Origin: CAZDXJ01 sp964509475
GTDB lineage: Bacteria > Pseudomonadota > Gammaproteobacteria > Methylococcales > Methylomonadaceae
Reading direction: 5' to 3'
NCBI GenBank assembly: GCA_964509475.1
Contig: CAZDXJ010000045.1
Coordinates: 1-19,352, forward strand
DNA: 19,352 bases
The notes beneath the pieces are model-generated. The model searched no databases. It worked only from the letters and a program-made list of their open reading frames with translations, and was not told where the DNA came from. Positions 1 to 7,485 of this stretch are shown in pieces. A program made the position numbers and the translations under genes. Each line of letters starts with the position of its first letter. The first letter of the stretch is position 1.

Positions 1-5
1 TGGAT

Positions 6-402
6 GTAGGTGCGGATTTATCCGCACAGTACGACAAGCCGCATCGACACCCAAAGCATATTTTCTTGACTTAATGACAGTGAGGCGGCTTGCCGGATGC
101 CCATCCCCGGGCCTGGATTCCAGCCAATCCCTGCCGGAATGACGCGAACCCGCCCCTCATTCCGCCACGGACTGGCGGAATCCAGTGACAGGGATGTTAT
201 TGACTGCTTTGAAATACCGGCAAGGTTTATTGCACGCGGCCGCGCCTGCCTGTTGGCAGACAGGCTTGCGAAATTTTGGATGTCGCCGGAATGCCAGAGG
301 AGTTCAATCCGCCTGCTGCCACCCCACTGCCATTAAATTAAGAAAATGTGAGTTGAATGCCGGAGCAACGAATTCGCACCGTGCGGATAAATCCGCACCT
401 AC
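6..402. repeat. Inverted pair of REP-like palindromic units
   Basis: A 22-nt unit beginning GTAGGTGCGG at 6-27 has a perfect reverse complement at 381-402. Each unit is itself nearly palindromic: TGCGGAT and ATCCGCA arms around a tiny centre. Short palindromes with a GTAG-type edge, set in opposite orientation, are typical of bacterial REP/REPIN elements moved by RAYT transposases (family knowledge). No RAYT gene is visible here. The sequence between the arms carries other hairpins and no convincing gene. Confidence 0.65.
100..200. repeat. CATTCC-type dispersed hairpin repeat
   Basis: ATTCCGCC at 159-166 pairs perfectly with GGCGGAAT at 174-181 around a 7-nt loop. Just upstream, GGATTCCAG at about 116-124 and CCGGAATGAC at about 134-143 form a second ATTCC/GGAAT pair. 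This 'CATTCCGCC...GGCGGAATCCAG' pattern is a widespread intergenic repeat type in beta- and gammaproteobacteria. Two open frames across this stretch (97-336 and 185-481) have repeat-derived composition and no recognisable protein. Confidence 0.5.
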
Positions 403-515
403 CCCCCCATCGCTAAATTCAACAAAACAGCTTAACTTAATGGCTGTGCTGTTGCCCCCGCAATCTAAATATTCCAGGTGACAGGCGTTTCGCGCCCCGA
501 TGGCGGGTTCATTTT

Positions 516-564
516 CCGCATCCGTGAGCGCGCGGAGCAGGGGCGTATTGCAATACGCCCCTGC
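516..564. repeat. Shared hairpin repeat plus 28-bp perfect palindrome
   Basis: Positions 516-537 (CCGCATCCGTGAGCG followed by CGCGGAG) recur at 4074-4095 with a single C/T change. Directly abutting, 537-564 is a perfect 28-bp palindrome centred on GGGCGTATTG/CAATACGCCC. The two units share position 537. This is an intergenic mobile-repeat cluster and no protein is inferred. Confidence 0.6.
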
Positions 565-743
565 TGAATCCGAAGGGATTGAGAAACCGGCTCATATCAT
601 TAAAACAAATTTGTCATTCGGTTTTTTTGGGGAAACAGGAATTAAAATCATGTCCTTGTATTAACAGACCGGCTAATACAGCCGCCATTGGCCGTGACCG
701 CTTTTAAAGAGTGCGCCCTTCGATAATATAAAAAGAGGAAGCG
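565..743. other. Intergenic stretch upstream of the EcsC-family gene
   Basis: I see no gene here. The A/T-rich segment around 722-735 (GATAATATAAA) could hold a -10 element for the downstream gene, but no good -35 hexamer sits at the expected spacing. I do not assign a promoter. Confidence 0.4.
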
Positions 744-797
744 ATGCCGATTTGTTTTATTTTGCAGGTAGGCTTTGCGGCCGTTCTTTCTGTGTGA
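744..797 (+). CDS. Possible 17-residue leader ORF ahead of the EcsC-family gene
   Basis: ATG at 744 is preceded by a good Shine-Dalgarno-like AGAGGAAGCG. It opens a 17-codon frame (MPICFILQVGFAAVLSV) ending in TGA at 795-797, 9 nt before the EcsC ATG at 807. The stop overlaps the GAGGA ribosome-binding site of the next gene, so translation of the two could be coupled. The peptide is hydrophobic and I do not recognise it. It may equally be a chance ORF. Confidence 0.25.
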   Translation: MPICFILQVGFAAVLSV

Positions 798-806
798 GGA
801 ATATCC

Positions 807-1598
807 ATGAGTTTATCCGAAATAGAAAAGGAAGAGCTTCAAAAAGCAAAAAACTTGCTTGAAAACCCCGGCCTTGCCGTGCGCATCACGAATTTGATTG
901 GTCGACCTGTCGAGAAATGTTTTGATTCATTGCCGGAACATTGGCATGAGTCCATTGCTGAAGTGACTCAAACCACCCTATTGACAGCATCCAGTGCCGT
1001 GGGATTCACAATGAAAGATGTTCCAAACCAAAAAGCATCCAATAGCTGGCATAAATGGGGGGCTTTCGTTTGTGGAGGGGTTGGCGGTTGCCTGGGTTTT
1101 GCCGGGGTTTCCATTGAGTTGTCCGTATCCACAACCATAATGCTTCGTTCCATAATGGATGTGGCGCGTAGCGAAGGCGAATCCATTGCCTCACCCGAAA
1201 CGAAGAAGGCTTGCCTGGAAGTTTTTGCGTTTGGAGGCAGAAGCGAAGCAGACGACAGCGCGGAATCCTCATACTACACTATAAGATATACTTTAGCGCG
1301 ATCCGTCCAGGAAGCCAGCGAACATGTTATACAAAAAGGTTTGACCCGGGAATCCGCGCCGGCATTAATCACGTTTATTACAAAAATCGCTGAACGCTTT
1401 GGCGTTCAAATAACTCAAAAAACGGCGGCCCAACTGATTCCAGCTCTTGGCTTTGCGAGTGGCGCAATAATCAACACGCTTTTTATCGACCATTTTCAGG
1501 ATATGGCCAGAGGTCATTTTATTGTCAGAAGACTGGAGAGAATGCACGGTAAAGCAGTAATTAAAGAGTATTACGAACACTTGCCCAAGGCGCAATAG
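807..1598 (+). CDS. EcsC family protein
   Basis: This 263-residue protein is recognised as EcsC-family by two features. One is the central Gly-rich hydrophobic segment near residues 89-112 (FVCGGVGGCLGFAG). The other is the C-terminal block near residues 215-250, with LIPALGFASGAIINTLFIDHFQ-type sequence followed by ARGHFIVRRLER. The family is named after Bacillus EcsC, which is encoded with the EcsAB ABC transporter. The biochemical role of proteobacterial members is unknown, and no transporter genes adjoin this copy. The start is supported by GAGGAAT 6-9 nt upstream. The two Gly-rich hydrophobic stretches suggest membrane association, but there is no signal peptide. The family call is fairly sure; the function is unassigned. 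Confidence 0.8.
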   Translation: MSLSEIEKEELQKAKNLLENPGLAVRITNLIGRPVEKCFDSLPEHWHESIAEVTQTTLLTASSAVGFTMKDVPNQKASNSWHKWGAFVCGGVGGCLGFAGVSIELSVSTTIMLRSIMDVARSEGESIASPETKKACLEVFAFGGRSEADDSAESSYYTIRYTLARSVQEASEHVIQKGLTRESAPALITFITKIAERFGVQITQKTAAQLIPALGFASGAIINTLFIDHFQDMARGHFIVRRLERMHGKAVIKEYYEHLPKAQ

Positions 1599-1609
1599 AC
1601 AGTCCGCAG

Positions 1610-1635
1610 GCCGGAACAAGCGCGGCGGTTCCGGC
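1610..1635 (+). terminator. Hairpin after the EcsC-family gene
   Basis: GCCGGAAC at 1610-1617 and GTTCCGGC at 1628-1635 form a perfect 8-bp stem with a 10-nt loop, 11 nt after the stop codon. No T-run follows, so this is a plausible transcript-end hairpin rather than a canonical intrinsic terminator. Confidence 0.4.
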
Positions 1636-1738
1636 AAGAATACCCGTATCACCTTTTTGGAGTCGGCATCGAGACAAATTTGTTTCGTTTTTCGAACGCC
1701 ATAAAAACTGTTTTAATGAAATTCCTGCAGTACATTTC

Positions 1739-1744
1739 AGGAGG
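1739..1744 (+). promoter_or_regulatory. Ribosome-binding site marking the original cas1 start
   Basis: AGGAGG at 1739-1744 lies 4 nt before the ATG at 1749. This ATG is out of frame with the long downstream open frame. The strong site shows where translation of cas1 began before the frameshift. Confidence 0.6.
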
Positions 1745-1748
1745 TATC

Positions 1749-2238
1749 ATGAAAACCTTAGTTTTTGGAAAAACCAGGAATGGAATTACGTTATGAGCGG
1801 GCCTGTCTGTTGTTGTACCATGAAGGAAAATATGCCGGCAGCGTGCCATTGACTCAATTGGAACGCATTGTAATGGCTCCACATGTCGCTCTTTCAGCCG
1901 GTGTGCTTGGTCTGATTGCGGAAAAAGATGTCGCTTTGTTGGTTGTGAACCATCGTTTCCCCGAACGCAGTGCGCAATTATCGGCAGTTGTAAAAGGTGA
2001 TGTACAGCGCCGCATTCGCCAATATCAATTGTATCAGGATGAATCGTTCCGTTTGCACTGGGCAATACGACTGGTGCGATTGAAAACTGTGCGTCAGTAT
2101 CAGACACTTTTGTATTTTCGCCGGCAAAGACCGGATTTACGCTATCCCTTGACCCGGGCAAGCCGGCAATTACAGCGGTTGCTTGCGGATTTGAAAGATC
2201 AAGCCGTTGATTCCCTTGCGCTTGTTCAACACAAATGA
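1749..2238 (+). pseudogene. cas1: Broken cas1: N-terminal half only, frameshifted at its start
   Basis: The long frame from 1765 encodes a Cas1 N-terminal region. It has ELRYERACLLLY, then the beta-rich SVPLTQLERIVM block, then VALSAGVLGLIAEKDVALLVV, followed by the helical stretch RRIRQYQLYQDESFRLHWAIRL and RPDLRYPL. Two lesions are visible. First, the Shine-Dalgarno-backed ATG at 1749 reads MKTLVFGKT and stops. Removing one T from the GTTTTTGG run near 1761-1765 gives MKTLVLEKPGMELRYER, joining the expected start to the body. Second, the frame stops after about 160 codons, whereas Cas1 is normally around 300-340 residues. The C-terminal catalytic domain with its metal-binding Glu/His/Glu residues is missing. 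Sequence from 2239 to msrA shows no Cas1-like continuation in the frames I read. It is inferred to be a dead relic of a CRISPR adaptation module, possibly type III-like. No array, cas2 or effector genes are present. Confidence 0.75.
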
Positions 2239-2353
2239 CAACGGGTTGATAAACACCTGTTACCAGTTTTGGCGTCGCTCCATAGACTGGCTTATTTCAG
2301 TTATTATCTGTGGTATTAAGTTTTTTGTCTCTTCCAGCGTTGCAGGTATCGTT

Positions 2354-3454
2354 ATGAAATTCAAAATCCGTCTGTTTGCTTTTTTTTCCGGTTTTGTTGT
2401 GTTGGCAGCTTGTACCGAATCGAAGCAATCTGTGCAGGTTGTCAAAAGCGAGGGTTTGTCGGTTGCGACTTTTGCCGGTGGCTGCTTTTGGTGTACCGAA
2501 GCGGATTTTGAAAAACTGCCCGGCGTCCATGAGGTGATTTCCGGTTATAGTGGTGGTAATGTTGCCAATCCCAGCTATAAACAGGTTTCGGCTGGAAATA
2601 CCGGCCATGTCGAAGCGGTACAGGTTTATTATGATGCGACGGTCATTGCTTACGAGCAATTGTTGCAGGCTTTCTGGCGGCAAATCGATCCCACCGATGC
2701 GGGCGGCCAATTTGTTGATCGCGGCAGCCAATACCGCAGCGTTATTTTTTATCATAACCCGTCTCAAAAGCAACTCGCCGAGCAATCCAAACGTCAGCTC
2801 CAGACATCAGGCCGTTATGACAAAGATATCGTGACCGAAATTGTCCCGTTTAGCCGTTTTTACCCGGCGGAAGCGTATCATCAGGATTATTATAAAAACA
2901 ATCCGGTACGTTATAAGTTCTATCGCCACGGTTCGGGCCGGGATCAATATCTTAAAGAAATCTGGGGGGATGATTTGACAATATCCGTTCCCGTGAACAG
3001 CAAATATCAAAAACCTTCCGATGCCGAGTTACGCAAGCGCTTGTCTGCTTTACAGTATCAGGTTGCCCAACAAAATGGCACCGAACCGGCGTTTGAAAAC
3101 GCCTATTGGAATGAAAAAAGACCTGGGATTTATGTTGATATTGTCAGTGGCGAGCCGTTGTTCTCATCAAAAGACAAATATGATTCAGGCACGGGCTGGC
3201 CCAGTTTCACCCGTCCGCTGAAACCTGGGCATATTGTTGAAAAAACGGATTACCGGCTCATTTATCCTCGTACCGAGTTGCGTAGTAAATATGCCGATTC
3301 CCATCTGGGTCATGTTTTTACCGATGGCCTGGAACCAACCGGCCTGCGCTATTGCATCAATTCCGCCGCCTTGCGTTTTATTCCAGCGCAAGAGTTGTCG
3401 GCAAACGGCTATGAAGAGTTTGCGAAAATGTTTGCAGACCCGAAGTCACCATAG
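2354..3454 (+). CDS. msrAB: Bifunctional peptide methionine sulfoxide reductase MsrA/MsrB, lipoprotein
   Basis: This protein reduces both S- and R-methionine sulfoxide in oxidised proteins, probably at the periplasmic membrane face. The ATG at 2354 (366 residues) is chosen over upstream in-frame codons because it opens a lipoprotein signal with lipobox LAAC at residues 17-20. MsrA spans about 36-200, with GCFWC at 43-47 (catalytic Cys44, with Cys47 instead of the usual Gly). MsrB spans about 225-355, with YDSGTGWPSF, ADSHLGHVF and the catalytic RYCINS (Cys334). There are only four cysteines: 20, 44, 47 and 334. MsrB therefore lacks zinc-binding CxxC pairs and has Thr where the PilB-type resolving Cys lies (SGCGWPSF in relatives). 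The A-B order matches the MsrA-MsrB part of neisserial PilB. It lies between two pseudogenes and appears intact itself. Confidence 0.92.
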   Translation: MKFKIRLFAFFSGFVVLAACTESKQSVQVVKSEGLSVATFAGGCFWCTEADFEKLPGVHEVISGYSGGNVANPSYKQVSAGNTGHVEAVQVYYDATVIAYEQLLQAFWRQIDPTDAGGQFVDRGSQYRSVIFYHNPSQKQLAEQSKRQLQTSGRYDKDIVTEIVPFSRFYPAEAYHQDYYKNNPVRYKFYRHGSGRDQYLKEIWGDDLTISVPVNSKYQKPSDAELRKRLSALQYQVAQQNGTEPAFENAYWNEKRPGIYVDIVSGEPLFSSKDKYDSGTGWPSFTRPLKPGHIVEKTDYRLIYPRTELRSKYADSHLGHVFTDGLEPTGLRYCINSAALRFIPAQELSANGYEEFAKMFADPKSP

Positions 3455-3493
3455 TTTTCAACAATGTTTTACCAGAAAGCCGGTTAAACCTTT

Positions 3494-3987
3494 ATGAGAA
3501 AAACAAACACGCATACGCGATTTGGCAGATTTATCAAAGATATCTCAGCACACACACCATTTACAAAAATGGTTGTTCTGTTGATTGCATTGTGGGTTAT
3601 GTTTTCCACAGCTGTGTATCTGGCGGAGCGGGATATTGCGGGAACATCCATTCATTCATATACGGAAGCCTTGTATTGGGGGGGGTAGCCGCATTTTCCA
3701 CAGCCGGTATTGCCGATATGCCGGTATCTGGCATCGCCTAACTGATTGGTGGCTTGTGGATAGTCATTGGTTCGGTATTGTTTTTCGGAACTATTGTGGC
3801 GACGATTACCAGTTATTTTATGAAGCCGATGCAACGCCCGCATAAAAAAATAATCGATACGATAGAGTACAACCTCGAGCAATTAAACGATTTGACGATT
3901 GATGAGTTCGATTTGTTGAAGAAAACAGTTGACGCCTTGATCGCACATGTTGAGCGACTGAAGGAAAAACAATCAAAAGGACAATAA
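3494..3987 (+). pseudogene. Broken two-TM potassium-channel-like gene
   Basis: The first frame (3494-3688) encodes TM1 (about residues 24-45, FTKMVVLLIALWVMFSTAVYLAE) and the pore-helix start, then stops at TAG after a run of eight G (3678-3685). Removing one G restores VAAFSTAGIADMPVSGIA. A TAA at 3739-3741 then interrupts the frame (probably a former CAA). After it come TM2 (LIGGLWIVIGSVLFFG), a short basic linker and a C-terminal helix (IIDTIEYNLEQLNDL...LIAHVERLKEKQ). The layout TM1-pore-TM2-coiled coil fits the ion-channel superfamily (Ion_trans_2). The filter position reads STAGIAD rather than TVGYGD. With two independent lesions the gene is probably dead, unless the G-run and the stop are assembly errors. 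Confidence 0.7.
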
Positions 3988-4066
3988 AATATGCTTTTCT
4001 ATCCGGAACTGAATAAGCGCTGGATGCAAATGTCATCAACAAGCGGATTGGAGGATTTGGAGGAAT

Positions 4067-4100
4067 ATATACTCCGCATCCGTGAGCGTGCGGAGTATAT
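4067..4100. terminator. 12-bp hairpin in a convergent gap, a copy of the 516-537 repeat
   Basis: ATATACTCCGCA at 4067-4078 pairs perfectly with TGCGGAGTATAT at 4089-4100 around a 10-nt loop. The core 4074-4095 matches 516-537 with one change. It sits between a plus-strand pseudogene and the end of the minus-strand efflux operon, so it may end transcription from both sides. It is also a member of a dispersed repeat. Confidence 0.5.
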
Positions 4101-4123
4101 GTAACAAGGTCGTATAAAAGCGC

Positions 4124-4429
4124 TCAAAAATAACCTTGTTCAATAACCGGCAGCACCCGATAACGGATACCGGAATTTGCAAAATCCCGCTGTAATATCT
4201 GTTTCAGGTTCTTTAACTGCTTCTCCGGTAAAAACATCTGAAAGCGAATTTGTTTTTGTCGCCCACTGACTTGTTCGGCCAGAGACAAACCAAAGTTTCT
4301 GTGATCATGGGCATATACTGGAAAACTGTTAAAGCCATCTTCTGCTTCAAAGGTCAAAAGGCAGTCCACCATCGCCTCTTCAAGACTGGGCGGTACATTG
4401 AGCATCATTAAATATTCTTCATACGGCAT
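4124..4429 (-). CDS. DUF3240 family protein, last gene of the metal-efflux operon
   Basis: This 101-residue soluble protein begins MPYEEYLMMLNVPPSLEEAMVDCLL and contains a GFNSFPVYAHDH segment and LAEQVSGRQKQIRF. The length and pattern fit DUF3240, a small family usually encoded next to CusA/CzcA pumps. Its start overlaps the pump's stop by one base (TAATG at the junction), indicating translational coupling and co-expression. His and Asp residues near 40-43 could bind metal, but that is inference. A PII-like or metal-sensing helper role has been suggested by fold resemblance and is unproven here. It has no signal peptide, so it probably acts in the cytosol at the pump's inner face. Confidence 0.75.
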   Translation of the reverse strand: MPYEEYLMMLNVPPSLEEAMVDCLLTFEAEDGFNSFPVYAHDHRNFGLSLAEQVSGRQKQIRFQMFLPEKQLKNLKQILQRDFANSGIRYRVLPVIEQGYF

Positions 4430-7400
4430 TATTCTTTCTCCGCTTCCCCAAATTGACGATAAAGTATAGGTAAAAGAATCAAGGTCAAAAGTGTTGAGGA
4501 AATCAAGCCACCGATCACGACAATTGCCAGTGGTCTCTGTATTTCAGATCCCGGCCCGGTAGCAAACAACAAAGGCAGCAGACCAAAGGCGGCTATTCCT
4601 GCAGTCATCAATACCGGACGCAAGCGTCGGGCCGAACCCATTTTGACAACTTGCAGCCGCTCCATACCGGTAGCCCTCAATTGGTTGAAATAACTGAGCA
4701 TGACCACACCATTCAAAACAGCAATGCCCAACAGGGCAATAAACCCGACCGAGGCCGGTACGGATAAATACTCACTGGACAACCACAAGGCAAAAACCCC
4801 GCCAATCATCGCCAATGGAATATTGGATAACACCAACACGGCCTGACGAATCGATCCAAACGTGGAAAACAGTAACAAAAAGATCAAACCCAACGAAACC
4901 GGAATAACCAGAGCCAGACGTTTCGAGGCACGTTGTTGATTCTCAAATTGCCCTCCCCATTGCACATAATAACCAATGGGCAATTCAATCTGTTCCGATA
5001 CAGCCTGGCGTGCCTCATCGACAAACCCCACCAAATCACGCCCCTGGACATTGCAACGGATGACAACAAAACGCTGACCTTTTTCACGGGCAATGGATAC
5101 CACCCCTTCAACCCGCTCCAGTTTCGCTATTGTCGTAATCGGCACATGGCCACCGTCCGGTAAAGTGATTTGCAGGTTCTCAAAACTGGCGGTATTGCTG
5201 ATACCGCGTAAAATCAACGGTGTGCGTTTGATACCTTCCTGGACAATGCCCAGTTGCAAACCCTCGATCTGAACACGCAGCATGGCTTCTATGGCATCAC
5301 CATCCAAGCCCAGGCGACCGGCTGCCAAACGATCCAGCTTGACCTGCAAAAACTGCATGCCTTCATTACGACGGGTGAATACATCGCTGGCGCCGCCGAT
5401 TTGTTGCAAAACCGTGGCGATCTGTTCCGCCTTGCGATTTAAAACCTGCAAATCGCTGCCAAACAATTTTACTGCCACATCGCCGCGCACGCCGGTCAAC
5501 ATTTCCGAAACCCGCATTTCAATTGGCTGGGTAAACCCATAAGCGATACCTGGCGTTTCCTGCATCGCTTCACGGATGGCGGCAATCAATTCCTGTTTGC
5601 TGGACATACGCCATTGCTCCTGAGGCTTCAACACCATAAAGGTATCGGTTTCATTAAGCCCCATGGGATCCAGGCCGATTTCATCGGAACCCACCCGGGC
5701 GATAATCTGGCGCACCTCAGGCACCTTGGCTAAAATGTTTTTTTGTACCTGCTGATCCAACGCAACCGATTGCGCCAGGGAAATGGATGGCAACTTTTCC
5801 AATTGAACGATGATATCACCCTCATCCAGGGTCGGCATAAACGTGCTGCCAATGCGCGTAAACACAAAAATACTGATGAGAAACAAAACGATGGCCAGGG
5901 CAAAAACCTTTTTACTGTTATCCAGACACCAATCCAAAACCGGACGGTAAAGCTTGTGCAACTGCCTGGGCAGCCAAGGCTCTTCGTGCCCCACCTGACG
6001 CAACAGATAGGAAGTCAAAACCGGAATAACCGTCAATGACAACAATAACGAAGCACTCAAAGCGAAAACGATAGTCAACGCAACCGGTGCAAACAGTTTG
6101 CCTTCCAGCCCCTGTAACGTTAACAGCGGCAAAAACACGATAATAATAATCAAAATACCGGATGTGACGGGTACTGCAACTTCACGGGTCGCCCGGTAGA
6201 TCAGATGCAAACGGGGCAGACGTTTGGCCTTGTCCCGATCACTTAACCGGGTAATGGTGTTTTCAACAACCACCACGGCGGCATCGACCAGCATGCCGAT
6301 GGCAATGGACAAGCCGCCCAGACTCATCAGATTGGCGGACATATTGGCCGCTTGCATTAAAATAAATGTCGATAATGCCGCCAAAGGTAAAATCAAGGCA
6401 ACCGTCAACGCGGCACGCAGATTGCCAAGAAACAGAATCAACAAAACGATCACCAGAACCACCGCTTCCAGCAAAGCCTTGTTGACGGTATGAATCGCTT
6501 TGTTGACCAAATCGCCGCGATTGTAGAACACATTGACCGTCACGCCTTCAGGAAAAGCAGGACGGATTTCCTCCAGCTTCTGCTCCAGAAGCTGCACGGT
6601 ACGGCGTGCATTGGCGCCACGCAAACTCAAGACCAAGCCTTCTACCACTTCCCGATCACCGTTTTGACTGACCGCACCGTAACGCGTCAACGCGCCGATA
6701 CGCACCTCGGCAATATCGCCAATTTTAATCGGTGTATTATTGGCTGTATCAACCACGATGTTGCGTACATCTTGCAAGGATTGAATACGTCCTTCAGCAC
6801 GCACCAATATCGCTTCTTCCCCCTCGTCGATGCGGCCGGCGCCGTCATTTTTATTATTGCGCTGCAAAACTTCGATTAAACGATCCATGCCAATATTACG
6901 CGCCGCCATTTTCCGGTTATCCGGCACCACTTCAAAGGTGCGCACCAATCCCCCCAGAACATTGACATCCGCCACGCCTTCCACAGTACGCAGCGCCGGC
7001 CGAATCACCCAGTCCAACAGGGTTCGCCGCTGCATCAACGACAGCTCCCCTCCTTCAATGGTAAACATAAACATTTCACCCAGCGGTGTCGTCATGGGCG
7101 CCATACCGCCTGCGATACCTTCCGGCAGCCCCGGCCAGATATTGTTCAGTCTTTCGGCAACCTGCTGCCGTGCCCAGTAAATATCCGTTCCCTCGGCAAA
7201 ATCAACGGTAATATCCGTCAACGCATATTTGGCAATCGAGCGCAGCATGGTCTGATGCGGAATACCCAGCAATTCCAGCTCGATTGGCGCGGTAATACGC
7301 GATTCCACTTCTTCCGGTGTCATACCCGGCGACTTGACAATAATCTTGACCTGGGCCGGGGAAACATCAGGGAAAGCGTCAATCGGCAGTTGTTGATAGG

Positions 7401-7485
7401 CATAATAACCGCTGCCGGTCAACAGCAGCACCGCTAACAGCACCAAAACACGCTGGGTCAAGGCAAAACGGATGAGCGATGCCAT
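4429..7485 (-). CDS. CusA/CzcA family heavy-metal RND efflux pump
   Basis: This inner-membrane proton/metal antiporter expels metal cations through the adaptor and outer-membrane channel encoded upstream. At 1018 residues it is typical for the HME-RND family. N-terminal TM1 is followed by DAFPDVSPAQVKI (about residues 36-48), a family signature. The TM4 relay segment IGMLVDAAVVVVENTITRL (about 396-414) keeps the Asp (401) and Glu (408). It has Ala where CzcA has an extra Asp (DFG), so this motif resembles CusA. The porter domain has MRVSEMLTGVRGDVAVKLFG. Compared from memory with CusA's three copper-binding Met residues, only the first (in EMLTG) appears retained. The metal is therefore undecided between Cu/Ag and Zn/Co/Cd. 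The ATG at 7485 follows AGGAGGG, overlaps the adaptor's TGA by one base and is preferred to the in-frame TTG at 7488. Confidence 0.9.
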   Translation of the reverse strand: MASLIRFALTQRVLVLLAVLLLTGSGYYAYQQLPIDAFPDVSPAQVKIIVKSPGMTPEEVESRITAPIELELLGIPHQTMLRSIAKYALTDITVDFAEGTDIYWARQQVAERLNNIWPGLPEGIAGGMAPMTTPLGEMFMFTIEGGELSLMQRRTLLDWVIRPALRTVEGVADVNVLGGLVRTFEVVPDNRKMAARNIGMDRLIEVLQRNNKNDGAGRIDEGEEAILVRAEGRIQSLQDVRNIVVDTANNTPIKIGDIAEVRIGALTRYGAVSQNGDREVVEGLVLSLRGANARRTVQLLEQKLEEIRPAFPEGVTVNVFYNRGDLVNKAIHTVNKALLEAVVLVIVLLILFLGNLRAALTVALILPLAALSTFILMQAANMSANLMSLGGLSIAIGMLVDAAVVVVENTITRLSDRDKAKRLPRLHLIYRATREVAVPVTSGILIIIIVFLPLLTLQGLEGKLFAPVALTIVFALSASLLLSLTVIPVLTSYLLRQVGHEEPWLPRQLHKLYRPVLDWCLDNSKKVFALAIVLFLISIFVFTRIGSTFMPTLDEGDIIVQLEKLPSISLAQSVALDQQVQKNILAKVPEVRQIIARVGSDEIGLDPMGLNETDTFMVLKPQEQWRMSSKQELIAAIREAMQETPGIAYGFTQPIEMRVSEMLTGVRGDVAVKLFGSDLQVLNRKAEQIATVLQQIGGASDVFTRRNEGMQFLQVKLDRLAAGRLGLDGDAIEAMLRVQIEGLQLGIVQEGIKRTPLILRGISNTASFENLQITLPDGGHVPITTIAKLERVEGVVSIAREKGQRFVVIRCNVQGRDLVGFVDEARQAVSEQIELPIGYYVQWGGQFENQQRASKRLALVIPVSLGLIFLLLFSTFGSIRQAVLVLSNIPLAMIGGVFALWLSSEYLSVPASVGFIALLGIAVLNGVVMLSYFNQLRATGMERLQVVKMGSARRLRPVLMTAGIAAFGLLPLLFATGPGSEIQRPLAIVVIGGLISSTLLTLILLPILYRQFGEAEKE

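Noticed and set aside
97..481. Two overlapping open frames (79 and 98 codons) in the first 500 bases
   Set aside because: They run through palindromic repeats, lack a good ribosome-binding site and resemble no protein family I know.
1..806. CRISPR array accompanying the cas1 remnant
   Set aside because: The repeats here are inverted palindromes, not direct repeats at regular spacing; no array is visible in the window.
1636..1748. Protein-coding continuation between EcsC and cas1 (frame reading LFGVGIETNLFRFSN)
   Set aside because: It is open only by chance after the EcsC stop, with no recognisable domain and no start signal of its own.
1649..2161. Minus-strand 170-codon ORF opposite the cas1 remnant
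   Set aside because: The plus strand carries clear Cas1 features in the same span, and the minus-strand product has no recognisable domain; it is a shadow frame.
3991..4104. 37-codon ORF three bases after the channel pseudogene
   Set aside because: Its last third is encoded by the dispersed hairpin repeat and there is no Shine-Dalgarno sequence; probably chance.
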